Source: Clostridium sp.
GTDB lineage: Bacteria > Bacillota > Clostridia > Clostridiales > Clostridiaceae
Assembly (NCBI GenBank): GCA_031292145.1
Contig: JARLHR010000140.1
Location: 33,076 to 97,075 of the forward strand
DNA length: 64,000 nt
Direction of reading: 5' to 3'
Below, piece after piece: positions 53,722-63,456 of the stretch. The notes below the pieces were generated by a model that was not told the DNA's origin, did not search any database, and saw only the letters and a program-made list of their open reading frames with translations. A program made the position numbers and the translations under genes. Each line of letters begins with the position of its first letter. Position 1 is the stretch's first letter.

Positions 53722-54357
53722 TTATTTAAATTTATCAGGAAACTGTTTAATAATACCTTCTGAAAGTATATCTGCAAATTTAATCATATGGTCTTCGCCT
53801 TTATCGTAAGCATCAACATCTGCCTTCCAATTTTTCTTTAATCTAGAAACGGCTTGAGTAGTTACAAAGTCTAAATGTTTATGTAACATATCCTTTAATT
53901 CTGAGTTTGACCAATTAGGATTTGCACTGGATAAAAAGTCAGCAATATCATCAGCATTTTTATACCATAATTTATTATATTTATCTAGGTCAGCTTTATT
54001 ATTGCTTTTTGCAGCATCAACAACTTGACCTGCAAGTGAAATGTGGTCTCTTAAAAGTTTTGAAAGTTTATTTCCAGCTTCTTCTCCGTAGTAAGGTTTG
54101 ATTGATGAACCAATATCATCTTGATTTTTAAGCAATCTCTGTAACACAACATCCTTGTCTGGGATGGAAGCTAAATCACTAATGATAAAACTTCTAGTCC
54201 ATGAAACATGGTCGATCCAAAGCCTTCTTTCATTCATTTTTAAATCCATTATAGAATTGCTTAATGGAATTTCAGTGTCAATGCTGTATGCTTTTAAAGG
54301 TATTACTGATGTAGTAAATAGCATAAGCACTAATAAAGTTGTAAAGAATTTTTTCAT
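53722..54357 (-). CDS. Secreted helical protein, conserved but of unknown function
   Basis: A 211-residue protein with a signal peptide to about residue 24 (PLKAYS). It is predicted all-helical with two related halves: LWIDHVSWTRSFIISDL and KPYYGEEAGNKLSKLLRDHI in the first, LWYKNADDIADFLSSANPNW and HLDFVTTQAVSRL in the second. Similar Bacillus and Clostridium proteins are sometimes wrongly labelled acetylglutamate kinase; no kinase motif is present. Conserved His, Glu and Asp suggest a metal-binding four-helix fold, which is inference. ATG 54357 with AGGAGTG. Confidence 0.75.
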   Translation of the reverse strand: MKKFFTTLLVLMLFTTSVIPLKAYSIDTEIPLSNSIMDLKMNERRLWIDHVSWTRSFIISDLASIPDKDVVLQRLLKNQDDIGSSIKPYYGEEAGNKLSKLLRDHISLAGQVVDAAKSNNKADLDKYNKLWYKNADDIADFLSSANPNWSNSELKDMLHKHLDFVTTQAVSRLKKNWKADVDAYDKGEDHMIKFADILSEGIIKQFPDKFK

Positions 54358-54530
54358 TATTATATAACACTCCTTTTATAATATAGAATTCATTTAATTT
54401 TTTCCTATTATCAAAATAATATACTAACTACTAAAGGATATTTTCTTAATTGTGTATCGGTGGACATTTAGGTTAATAAATAGTAAAATTAAACTCAAAT
54501 AACATATTTTAAAAGGGGAATACCAAAGCG

Positions 54531-56321
54531 ATGGAAGAAAAGTGTTTAGGGAAAATATATAAATCATTTTTAAATAATATACCCTGGCCAGTATGGATTG
54601 AAGGAACTGATACTGAGATAATATTTTTAAATAAGCATTATGAAGATATGTATAATATAAAATTAAAAGATGTTATAGGTAAAAAAAATGAAGAAGCTTT
54701 TCCGATAGAAAAAGCACGAATATATAATGAGCAAATAAATGAATGCGTAAAAAGAAATAGTGTATATGTTGTAGAAGGTATAGTAAATGGAGTTTGTGTT
54801 GAATGTTTTATATTTCCAATAGCATATGATGATGGTGAAATTATGGCTGTAGCTGGTATTGTAATAGATGTAAATGATAGGAAGCTAAGAGAGGCTGAAA
54901 TAGAAAATCAAAAAAATATACTAAGAACAATAATAGATGCAGTACCAGAAGCTATTTTTTACAAAGATAAAGAAAGCAGGTTTATTGGGTTTAATAAAAA
55001 GTTTGAAGAGTTTTATAACAAAAGAGGAGTAACAGAAATAATAGGAAAAACTGACTTAGAAATATATGATGATTACAATGAAGCTAAAAATTTTATTGAA
55101 CAAGATAAAAAAATAATGGAAACAAAAAAAGCTACTTATTTTGAACATAGAATAGAAAATGAAAATGGAAGAGAAGTAATAGAAGAAAATGTAAAAACAC
55201 CTGTTATTGATAAAAATGATGAAGTGTGGGGAGTTGTGGGCTTATCAAGAGATATAACAGACAGAAAGATTATGGAGGAAAGATTACGATATTTAAGTGA
55301 AGTAGATATACTTACAGGTTTATATAACAGATATAGTTTTGAAGAGAAAATTAAAGAATTAAACTACGAAAAGTACCTCCCATTAGGTGTAATTATGGGC
55401 GATGTAAACGGTCTAAAACTTGTTAATGATACTTTAGGACATTTTGAAGGAGATAATTTACTAAAAAGCATAGCGAAAATATTAAAAGAGATATGCTGCT
55501 ATCCAAATGGATATGCATTTAGATGGGGTGGAGATGAATTCATAATTCTTATACCAAATTGCAATGAAGTAAAATGCGAACAAATAATTCAAGATATTAC
55601 AAGAAAATGTGAACAAGCCGAATATAAATTTATGCAATTAAGTATTGCATTAGGTGAAGGTATAAAACATTCTTTACAAGAGGATATATACGAGTGCATT
55701 ACAAAAGTAGAGGAAAAAGTATATCGGCAAAAATTATTGGAAAAGAAAAGTATTAAAAGCTCAATTATGGATTCATTAAAAAAAAGCTTGGAAGAAAAAA
55801 ATATGGAGACAAATGAGCATACAGAAAGAGTTACTAAATATGCGCTGGCAATAGGGCGGAAGTTAAAATTGAAAATTTCAGAGTTAGATGAATTGGCATT
55901 GGTTGCCAGTTTGCATGATATAGGTAAAATAGGAGTTAATAAAGAGATATTATTAAAACCAGGAAAACTTACAAAAGAAGAATTTGAAATAATGAAAACA
56001 CATACAGAAAAGGGATATAGAATTATAAATGCATCAAGTGAACTTGGGAATGTGGCTAAATGTGTATTGACTCATCATGAAAAGTGGGATGGTACTGGCT
56101 ATCCTTTAGGCTTGGCAAAAGAAGAAATACCTTTAATGGCTAGAATAATAAATGTAGTAGATTCTTATGATGTTATGACCACTGATAGAATTTATAAGAA
56201 AGCTATAGATAAAGAAGACGCTATAAAAGAATTAAAAAGATGTTGCGGAACACAATTTGACCCTAAAATAGTGGAATGTTTTATTGATTACATAGAAAAT
56301 AAAAAAGAATCTGAAATTTAA
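54531..56321 (+). CDS. PAS-PAS-GGDEF-HD-GYP signalling protein
   Basis: 596 residues. Two PAS domains (about 10-118 and 128-250) precede a GGDEF domain with intact RWGGDEF (331-337), then an HD-GYP domain with HDIGKIGV (His462-Asp463) and HHEKWDGTGYP. It could both make cyclic di-GMP and, through HD-GYP, degrade it; which activity dominates cannot be told. No membrane segments, so it senses a cytoplasmic cue. SD AAAAGGGG. Confidence 0.93.
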   Translation: MEEKCLGKIYKSFLNNIPWPVWIEGTDTEIIFLNKHYEDMYNIKLKDVIGKKNEEAFPIEKARIYNEQINECVKRNSVYVVEGIVNGVCVECFIFPIAYDDGEIMAVAGIVIDVNDRKLREAEIENQKNILRTIIDAVPEAIFYKDKESRFIGFNKKFEEFYNKRGVTEIIGKTDLEIYDDYNEAKNFIEQDKKIMETKKATYFEHRIENENGREVIEENVKTPVIDKNDEVWGVVGLSRDITDRKIMEERLRYLSEVDILTGLYNRYSFEEKIKELNYEKYLPLGVIMGDVNGLKLVNDTLGHFEGDNLLKSIAKILKEICCYPNGYAFRWGGDEFIILIPNCNEVKCEQIIQDITRKCEQAEYKFMQLSIALGEGIKHSLQEDIYECITKVEEKVYRQKLLEKKSIKSSIMDSLKKSLEEKNMETNEHTERVTKYALAIGRKLKLKISELDELALVASLHDIGKIGVNKEILLKPGKLTKEEFEIMKTHTEKGYRIINASSELGNVAKCVLTHHEKWDGTGYPLGLAKEEIPLMARIINVVDSYDVMTTDRIYKKAIDKEDAIKELKRCCGTQFDPKIVECFIDYIENKKESEI

Positions 56322-56378
56322 ATGATACAAACATATGTCAGAAGCATATAAAATGAATTTCCAATATTCATATTTATT

Positions 56379-56446
56379 TAGGCACAAAAAATTTAGTGAT
56401 AAATAAAAAGACTTAATAGGATTGTTATTTTTCTGAATGTGCCTTA
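56379..56446. repeat. Family B element, copy B7 (short)
   Basis: Ends TAGGCACAAAAAAT and TTTTTCTGAATGTGCCTTA around about 40 bp. TAATAGGATTGTTATTTTTC retains the inner end. It separates the c-di-GMP gene from the Bce-type operon. Confidence 0.6.
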
Positions 56447-56473
56447 TTTTCAATTTACAAGGGGGAATTAAAT

Positions 56474-57145
56474 ATGGGCAAAATTATGTTAATAGAAGAT
56501 AATGAAAATATAAAAAAAGAGCTAACTGAATTTTTAATGCGCTATGGATATGAAGCTTATGGACCAACAGATTTTGAAAATATAGTTAAAATAGCATTAA
56601 AGGATGAGCCGGATTTAATTTTGCTTGATATAAATCTTCCTTATTATGATGGTTATTATATATGTAGGGAGATTAGAAAAGAGAAGGACATACCTATAAT
56701 AATTGTAACAAGTAGAGATAGCGAAATGGATGAGATTATGAGCATGAATCTTGGGGCAGACGATTTTATAACAAAACCTTATAATACTCAAATTCTTCTT
56801 GCAAGAATAGCTGCAGTGCTACGGAGAACCTCAGGAAATAATTCTGTCTACGAAGTAGTTGAACATAAGGGATTAAAGCTTAATATTACTAATGGTAGTG
56901 CAAGTTTTTGTGAAAATGTTATTGATCTTACTAAAAATGAGCTTAAGATATTGCTTTGCCTCATGAAGAATAAAGGGTGCATAGTTAGCAGAGATGATTT
57001 GATGGATTATTTATGGAATTCAGATCTTTATGTTGATGATAATACATTATCAGTAAATGTTACTAGATTAAGAAAGAAGCTTAGTGAAATAGGCTTTAAT
57101 GATGGAATAGAAACTAAGAGAGGACTTGGGTATATATTATTATGA
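56474..57145 (+). CDS. OmpR/BceR-type response regulator
   Basis: 223 residues. The receiver domain (about 1-118) has the phosphoacceptor Asp52 (LLLDINLP), acidic Glu8/Asp9, Thr at VTSRDS and Lys at TKPYN. A winged-helix DNA-binding domain follows (about 130-223; DDNTLSVNVTRLRKKL). The overall pattern and the neighbouring kinase and ABC genes match BceR-like antimicrobial-peptide sensing systems. SD AAGGGGGAA. It overlaps the kinase gene by 4 nt (ATGA). Confidence 0.94.
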   Translation: MGKIMLIEDNENIKKELTEFLMRYGYEAYGPTDFENIVKIALKDEPDLILLDINLPYYDGYYICREIRKEKDIPIIIVTSRDSEMDEIMSMNLGADDFITKPYNTQILLARIAAVLRRTSGNNSVYEVVEHKGLKLNITNGSASFCENVIDLTKNELKILLCLMKNKGCIVSRDDLMDYLWNSDLYVDDNTLSVNVTRLRKKLSEIGFNDGIETKRGLGYILL

Positions 57146-58155
57146 ATACAAAAGAATATTTTCTTTCAAAGTCACCTTATATAATAATTAACCTAATAAT
57201 ATATTTACTAATTTTAGTTCTAGGAGGCATAGTTAAAATGCCTTCTATAGTATTGTTTATTATTTTCATTATTTGGTTTTCTCCTCTAATGATATATATA
57301 ATAATAGATTTTCTTACCAAGAAAAAATTTTATGATAATATTACGGGGATCAACGAAAAACTAGATAAAAAATATTTATTGCCAGAAGTTATAAAAGCTC
57401 CCAATTACTATGAGGGGAAGATTATTTACGATGCATTAAAGGAGTGCAATAGGAATATGCATGAACATGTTAATTTCTATAAGCACCTTCAGAAAGAATA
57501 TAGGGAGTATATTGAAACTTGGGTTCATGAAATAAAAACTCCAATATCATCTTCAAAATTAATTATAGAAAATAGCGAAGGCAGGGAGAAGAATGCTTTA
57601 GGAGATGAAATAAGAAAAATTGAGGAATATATAAATCAAGCACTTTACTATTCAAGAAGTACAGATGTTAGCAATGACTACATAGTAAAGGAGTTTGAAA
57701 TAAAAGAAGCAATTCAAGAAGCTATTAGAAATAATAGACGTGATTTTATTAATAAAAAAATTACTGTTGATATTGAAAAAGCATCTGGAAAAGTAATAAC
57801 AGATGTTAAATGGGTCAAATTTATTGTAAATCAAGTTATTATTAACTCCATAAAATATAGTAAGTATGGTGGTGGAATTGTAAAAGCTTATACAATCAAT
57901 GGCAAAGATAACATCGTACTAACCATAGAAGATAATGGAATAGGGATTTCAAAAAATGATGTAAATAGAGTTTTTGATAAAGGATTCACAGGGAAAAATG
58001 GAAGGAAATATGGTAAATCTACAGGTATAGGGCTTTATCTATGCAAGAAACTTTGTGAAAAGCTTGGGCTTGGAATATATTTAAGCTCTATAGAAGAAGA
58101 AGGAACTAAGGTTAGTATAATTTTTCCTATAGGAGATTTTACAAATTTAAATTAA
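57142..58155 (+). CDS. BceS-type (intramembrane-sensing) histidine kinase
   Basis: 337 residues. Two close membrane segments (about 12-31 and 35-57) with almost no extracellular loop define the intramembrane-sensing class. The phosphoacceptor is His129 (WVHEIKTP), followed by a HATPase domain with N-box NQVIINSIKYS, G1 DNGIGIS and G2 GIGLYLCKKL. Such kinases cannot sense peptides alone but read the transport activity of their BceAB partner, encoded downstream. Confidence 0.94.
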   Translation: MNTKEYFLSKSPYIIINLIIYLLILVLGGIVKMPSIVLFIIFIIWFSPLMIYIIIDFLTKKKFYDNITGINEKLDKKYLLPEVIKAPNYYEGKIIYDALKECNRNMHEHVNFYKHLQKEYREYIETWVHEIKTPISSSKLIIENSEGREKNALGDEIRKIEEYINQALYYSRSTDVSNDYIVKEFEIKEAIQEAIRNNRRDFINKKITVDIEKASGKVITDVKWVKFIVNQVIINSIKYSKYGGGIVKAYTINGKDNIVLTIEDNGIGISKNDVNRVFDKGFTGKNGRKYGKSTGIGLYLCKKLCEKLGLGIYLSSIEEEGTKVSIIFPIGDFTNLN

Positions 58156-58197
58156 AAATGTATATATTCTATAGAGGCAAGGAAAGGGATTGATGAT

Positions 58198-58908
58198 ATG
58201 AAAGGAATTGATAAAAAAATATTTATTTTTGTCTTAGTAGTTATGATGTTATTAACATCTGGATTTACAAAGAATGCCTATGCAGATTGGGAAAAGTATG
58301 AAAATAATTGGAGGTACATAGGAGATTTTGGGTATGCGAAAGGCTGGCAGGAAATTAATGAAAAATGGTACTATTTTTCTACGGATACTGGAATAATGAA
58401 AATTGGATGGTTTTATGATGAAAAATATAGCAAGTGGTATTACTTAAATAATTATGGAGATATGGATTCTTCTAAAACAACCTCTGATTACCCAACAGAA
58501 TTAAGTGACATTCAAAATAGAATAAAACAATATGTAAATGTTGATGTAATTTACGAGTCTACAAACCAAATTGATAATACTGTATATGTGCGTTTTATGA
58601 GTAATGATGAAACTGCATCTACTCAATATTATTATCAACCATCAACAGGAAATATATATGAAGTGAAAAATGGTATATTAACAAATCTTTCTACAAATGA
58701 AAAAATTGATAGTTTTACTGAAGAACAAGCTGTTCAAGTAGTTTATGATTATCTTTCAGATAATTACGAATATATACCAAAAAATATTAAAGTAGAAGTT
58801 GACGACGGAGATTCATATTTTATTCATTGTTATGATACGGAGGGGGACCCTGCAAATAGCAGCTGGTATCATGTAAATAAAACAACCAGAGAGGTTACAT
58901 TATCTTAG
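58198..58908 (+). CDS. Secreted cell-wall-binding protein with PepSY-like domain inside the Bce operon
   Basis: 236 residues. The signal peptide ends near residue 30 (AYADW). Two glucan-binding-type repeats follow (WRYIGDFGYAKGWQEIN, KWYYFSTDTG, SKWYYLNNYG; about 31-92), then two tandem beta-alpha-beta segments. The last (EEQAVQVVYDYLSDN, ending YHVNKTTREVTLS) looks PepSY-like. It lies 42 bp after bceS with a GGGATTG SD. A role as wall-located accessory sensor or protective binder for the Bce module is inferred from position only. Confidence 0.75.
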   Translation: MKGIDKKIFIFVLVVMMLLTSGFTKNAYADWEKYENNWRYIGDFGYAKGWQEINEKWYYFSTDTGIMKIGWFYDEKYSKWYYLNNYGDMDSSKTTSDYPTELSDIQNRIKQYVNVDVIYESTNQIDNTVYVRFMSNDETASTQYYYQPSTGNIYEVKNGILTNLSTNEKIDSFTEEQAVQVVYDYLSDNYEYIPKNIKVEVDDGDSYFIHCYDTEGDPANSSWYHVNKTTREVTLS

Positions 58909-58920
58909 GTAAAATTAAGA

Positions 58921-58961
58921 AAATAATGGACTAGGATATTGTCTATTATTTTTTTTAATGT
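58921..58961 (+). terminator. Terminator within the Bce-type locus
   Basis: AAAATAATGGAC pairs with GTCTATTATTTT (one wobble), followed by TTTTAATGTGC. It separates the regulator genes from the ABC genes. Confidence 0.78.
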
Positions 58962-59051
58962 GCTTTAGTTTAACTTACAAAACCGTAAGATAAGTGAAAG
59001 ACAATTCAATATGAGAAAAATCCAAAAGGTCTTAAAATATATTCATAAAGT

Positions 59052-59217
59052 AAGGCGCATGAAAATAAATAACAAGTCTAAAGTTGCCATGAATATTTTT
59101 AATCAGGTAAGGAAACAAATTGCCCTCATAGTGTGGGCCTATTAGGGCAATTTGCCGACGCAGCCTGATGGGAAATATGCTGGCAAATGGACTTGTTATT
59201 TATTTGATTGTGCCTAA
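59052..59217. repeat. Family B element, copy B8 (inverted)
   Basis: 166 bp, opposite orientation to B2-B4. Ends AAGGCGCATGAAAATAAATA and TATTTATTTGATTGTGCCTA, with AACAAGTC and GGACTTGTT. The core reads CATGAATATTTTTAATCAGG, CCTCATAGTGTGGGCCTATTAGGGC and CCGACGCAGCCTGATGGG. It lies between the regulator and transporter halves of the Bce-type locus. Confidence 0.85.
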
Positions 59218-59281
59218 AATAGAGGCAAGATAAAATCTAAGTTTATTTTAACTAAGATGACCAATAATAGGAGGAAATTTT

Positions 59282-60049
59282 ATGGAAAATATTTTAAATG
59301 TACAAAATGTGGAGAAATATTATGGAAATAAAGATAATGTAACAAAAGCACTTGATAATATAAGCTTCAAAGTTCAAAAAGGTGAGTTCGTTGGAATTAT
59401 GGGACCGTCAGGTAGTGGAAAAACTACTTTATTAAATTGCATATCAACAATAGATAAGGTAACTACAGGAGCAATTGTAATTGATAATGATGATATTACA
59501 AGATTAAAGAACAAAAAATTAGAAAAGTTTAGAAGAGATAAACTTGGTTTTATATTTCAGGATTTTAATTTGCTAGATACATTAACAGCTTATGAGAATA
59601 TTGCATTAGCATTAACTATAGCAGGTAAAAAAGGAAGTGAAGTTGATGAATTAGTTAAAAAATCAGCTGAAAGTTTGGAAATATCACAGGTTTTAAATAA
59701 GTATCCGTACCAAATGTCAGGGGGACAAAAGCAGAGAGTTGCATCAGCTAGAGCTATAGTTAATAATCCTAAGCTTATATTAGCAGATGAACCTACAGGT
59801 GCTTTGGATTCTAAATCAGCCAAATTACTTTTAAATTCCATTGAAAAATTAAATAAGGAATTAGAAGCAACCATTTTAATGGTAACCCATGATGCTTTTA
59901 CTGCAAGCTATGCACATAGGATATTGTTTATTAAGGATGGGAGAATTTTTAATGAATTAGTTAGAGGAGAAGATTCAAGAAAAGAATTCTTTAATAAGAT
60001 AATAGAAATCGTTACTCTTCTAGGAGGTGACTCTAAAGATGTATTCTAA
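59282..60049 (+). CDS. BceA-type ABC transporter ATP-binding protein
   Basis: 255 residues, MacB/LolD-like subfamily. Walker A is GPSGSGKTT (41-49), Q-loop FQDFNLLDT, signature MSGGQKQRVA, Walker B LILADEPTGALD and the H-loop VTHD. It powers the FtsX-type permease encoded next. In BceAB systems this releases lipid II-cycle intermediates from bacitracin-like antibiotics. SD AGGAGGAA. Overlaps the permease gene by 11 nt. Confidence 0.95.
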   Translation: MENILNVQNVEKYYGNKDNVTKALDNISFKVQKGEFVGIMGPSGSGKTTLLNCISTIDKVTTGAIVIDNDDITRLKNKKLEKFRRDKLGFIFQDFNLLDTLTAYENIALALTIAGKKGSEVDELVKKSAESLEISQVLNKYPYQMSGGQKQRVASARAIVNNPKLILADEPTGALDSKSAKLLLNSIEKLNKELEATILMVTHDAFTASYAHRILFIKDGRIFNELVRGEDSRKEFFNKIIEIVTLLGGDSKDVF

Positions 60050-62066
60050 AATGGCATTGAATAATGTAAAGAAAAGCTTTAAAGATTATACTATTTATTT
60101 TTTAACCTTGACCTTTGCAGTATGTATATTTTATAGCTTCAATTCTATTGAATCTCAAGCTATTATTGCTGATATGAATAAAGGCCAACAAGAATATGTT
60201 AAAGTTATGGTACAAATGATTTCCTTTATATCAGTTGGAGTATCAGTTATTTTAGGAGGATTGATAATATATGCAACTAAATTTCTGATTAGTAAAAGGA
60301 AGAAAGAATTTGGTGTATACATGATTTTAGGTATGGCAAAAAGAAAAATGTCAAAAATATTATTCTTTGAAACCTTATATATTGGAATTATATCTTTAGC
60401 AGCAGGTCTTTTGCTGGGATTGGTATTTGCACAAGTATTATCAGTATTTACAGCTAAACTTTTTGCAGTAGAAATGACTAAATATAGTTTTGTAATTTCA
60501 ACTAAAGCGATTTTAAAAACAATTTTATATTTTGGAATAATGTATTTATTAGTAATGATATTTAATGTAATTATTGTTTCAAGATATAAATTGATTGATT
60601 TACTATGTGCAGATAGGAAAAATGAAAGAGTAAAAATTAGAAATCCTTATTTAGCAGCATTTATTTTAATTGTTTCAATAATTTCATTAGGATATGCTTA
60701 TCACTTAGTAAATAAAGTAGGATTAGATTTTTATGATAGAAAGTTTCAAATGGCAATAGTATTAGGGATTATGGGAACAGCACTTTTCTTTTTTGGAATT
60801 GCATCAGTTGTATTTTTTATAATTCAAAGGAATAAAAACTTATATTTATGTGAATTAAATATATTTAATGTAAGACAGATTTCAAGTAAGTTTAACACTA
60901 ATTTTATTTCAATGACAATAATTTGTTTAATGCTATTTGTTACTATAGGAACCTTAGCCTCTGGACTGAGTATTAAAAATTCCATGGAGGAAACGTTAAA
61001 GAGTCAAACACCCTTTGATGCATCTGTGCAAATATTTGATAAGTCAAGTGATAAGGCAATTCCAGTACTTGATGCGTTAAAACAGTCAAATTATAATCTA
61101 GATGGAAATGCAAAGTATTTTATACTTAGGCAATATAAATATAATACGAGTGCAAAAGATTTATTAGAGAAATATGCAACAGCGGATGATCAAAAGCAAA
61201 CACTAGGCATTCAAGCCCTAGATAAACTAGATATGATTAAATTGTCTGAATATAATGACGTGAGAAATTTAAAGGGAGAATCAAGTATAGATTTAAAAAA
61301 TGATGAAGTGTTAATAGCTTCAAATTATGAACCATTAAAAGAAATTGTAGAAAGATTTGTTAAAGATGAGAGCTCAATACAAATAGGAGATAAACAATTT
61401 AAAATAAAAGAAAAGAAAATTACAACTGAAGCTTTTTCAACATCGGGTACTAGTGACAGCATATTTACATTAATTGTTCCAGATAACTTATTAAATGGAT
61501 TAGAACCTTCAGCAGAGATTTTAAATTTAAATTTTATAGGCATCAATAGGGATGAAGCAAAAAAAGAATTAACAAACATATTTACTGATTCTATGTTTAA
61601 TAATGGTGAAGATGTGAAAGGAAGTTATAGTATTCACGGTATGACTAGAGAAATGGCATATGATATGAGTAGAGGAATATCTGCAATAATATTATTTATA
61701 GCTGTGTATATGGGAATAGTATTCTTATTAGCAAGTGCAGCAGTGCTTGCACTTCAACAATTATCACAATGTAATGAGTCTATAGAAAGATACAAGGCTT
61801 TAAGAAAAATTGGTGCAACAAAAGCTATGATTAATAGAAGCATATTTAAACAAGTGTCATTATTTTTCGCATTGCCATTAGGTCTAGCAATAGTTCATTC
61901 ATATGTTGGAATTAATGTAGTAAATAATTATTTAATTGCCTTAGGTTCATCAAATCAGTTGAAATCAATTTTAGTGACGGCATTGATAATGGTTATTGTT
62001 TATGGAGGTTATTTATATGCAACGTATATAGGATATAAAAATATAGTTGATAATGAATATAACTAG
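60039..62066 (+). CDS. BceB-type FtsX-like permease
   Basis: 675 residues. About ten membrane segments with a large extracellular domain between segments 7 and 8 (about 315-540), the hallmark of BceB. The first FtsX core contains KEFGVYMILGMAKRKMSKIL, the last contains ERYKALRKIGATKAMINRSI. The start is ATG 60039 behind GGAGGTGA; a GTG at 60027 overlaps the SD. The operon ends with a strong terminator (62096-62135). Confidence 0.95.
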   Translation: MYSKMALNNVKKSFKDYTIYFLTLTFAVCIFYSFNSIESQAIIADMNKGQQEYVKVMVQMISFISVGVSVILGGLIIYATKFLISKRKKEFGVYMILGMAKRKMSKILFFETLYIGIISLAAGLLLGLVFAQVLSVFTAKLFAVEMTKYSFVISTKAILKTILYFGIMYLLVMIFNVIIVSRYKLIDLLCADRKNERVKIRNPYLAAFILIVSIISLGYAYHLVNKVGLDFYDRKFQMAIVLGIMGTALFFFGIASVVFFIIQRNKNLYLCELNIFNVRQISSKFNTNFISMTIICLMLFVTIGTLASGLSIKNSMEETLKSQTPFDASVQIFDKSSDKAIPVLDALKQSNYNLDGNAKYFILRQYKYNTSAKDLLEKYATADDQKQTLGIQALDKLDMIKLSEYNDVRNLKGESSIDLKNDEVLIASNYEPLKEIVERFVKDESSIQIGDKQFKIKEKKITTEAFSTSGTSDSIFTLIVPDNLLNGLEPSAEILNLNFIGINRDEAKKELTNIFTDSMFNNGEDVKGSYSIHGMTREMAYDMSRGISAIILFIAVYMGIVFLLASAAVLALQQLSQCNESIERYKALRKIGATKAMINRSIFKQVSLFFALPLGLAIVHSYVGINVVNNYLIALGSSNQLKSILVTALIMVIVYGGYLYATYIGYKNIVDNEYN

Positions 62067-62095
62067 AGAATATAAATCAATATTTTATTAATATT

Positions 62096-62136
62096 AAAGC
62101 ATACTAAAAATATAAATGAGTTTTAGTATGCTTTTT
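62096..62136 (+). terminator. Terminator after bceB-like gene
   Basis: AAAGCATACTAAAA pairs with TTTTAGTATGCTTT, followed by T-rich sequence. Confidence 0.88.
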
Positions 62137-62204
62137 CATAATTAAATTTTCTTACAATGATAATAACATTAATAGATGATATTTAATAATTATGGAGGAA
62201 AATA

Positions 62205-62255
62205 ATGAAAATATTAAAGAGAGTATTAAAAATAATAATATATTTAAATAATTAG
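62205..62255 (+). CDS. Possible 16-residue cationic micropeptide
   Basis: ATGGAGGAAAATA places a strong GGAGGAA SD before ATG 62205. The product MKILKRVLKIIIYLNN is amphipathic with net positive charge, like small membrane-active peptides. It could equally be a chance ORF or a gene remnant. The rest of 62137-62398 shows no gene. Confidence 0.25.
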   Translation: MKILKRVLKIIIYLNN

Positions 62256-62398
62256 GTATTATAAATTATAATTATAAACCCTAGCATAATTTTGAAAGGT
62301 TTCTGCCCAATTATACAGAATATATTAATAATATTGTATTTATATTTAATATTTGTGAGGTATAATGGAAGAATAAGAATTAAAATGGGGGAATAAAC

Positions 62399-63456
62399 AT
62401 GTTTACGCCAATTAAAAAGAAAATTTCTTCGTTTTTATTGAAGAATAAACATTCATTTAAGTATGAGAATATAAAAATATGTTTAATATATTCAGTAATT
62501 GGCCTTATATGGATTTATTTTTCAGATATCTTGATTAATTTAATCATAATCAATCAAGATCTTGTGTTAAAAATGAGTATATATAAAGGTTTTTTATATG
62601 TTATTATAACTGCAAGTATCCTTTATTTACTAATAGATAGATTTTTGAGAAAGATACAAACTACAGAAAAACGACTTAAAAATAGCTATGAAGAACTTGA
62701 AGCATATGCTCAACAATTAGCAGCTTATGAAGAGGAACTAAAAACACAATATCAGAAAATTCGAGAAGATGAAAAACAAATAAGAAAAAGTGAAGGAAAA
62801 AGCAGAGCAATTATTAAAGCAATGCCAGATGTTTTATTTACTTTTGACTTGAAAGGTGTTTTTATAGATTGTGAAGCTAATGATGTAACTATGCTACTAA
62901 TGCCAATGGAATATTTTATTGGAAAAACAATTGCAGAAGTTATGCCTAAAGAAGTGTCGGATCTGGCATATAAAAATTTAGAGTTAGTTTTTGAAAGTGG
63001 CAATTTACATAGTTTTGAATATCAGTTAATTGATGAAGGTATAGTAGGATATTATGAAATTAGAATGGTTAAAAAAAGTGAAAATGAAGTGTTAGCTATA
63101 TTAAGAGACATTACTATGAGAAAAGAGTTAGAGAATAGCTTGGAATATTTGAGCTATAATGACCAATTGACAGGTTTATATAACAGAAGATTTTATGAAG
63201 AAGAATTAAAGCGATTGGATGTCAAAGAAAACTTTCCTTTGACTATTGTTTTAGGTGATGTGAATGGATTAAAGTTAATTAATGACTCTTTTGGGCATGT
63301 TGTAGGAGATGAACTCATTAAAAAAGTAGCTAAGATAATAATAAATGGATCTAGGTCTCAAGATGTTGTTATTAGACTTGGGGGAGATGAATTTGTTATT
63401 TTATTACCTAGAACAGATGCTGATGAAACAGAGAAAATTATTAAAAATATTAATCT
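62399..63456 (+). CDS. Membrane PAS-GGDEF diguanylate cyclase, 3' end replaced
   Basis: Two N-terminal membrane segments (about 28-48 and 58-80), a coiled coil (EELEAYAQQLAAYEEEL), a PAS domain (about 130-240) and a GGDEF domain with intact GGDEF (328-332). The frame runs to a stop at 63514, but after about residue 350 (TEKIIKNI) the sequence no longer resembles the family. About 70 residues of the GGDEF domain are missing and the following DNA is foreign in composition. The true gene is therefore interrupted by the junction, not naturally this short. Confidence 0.8.
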
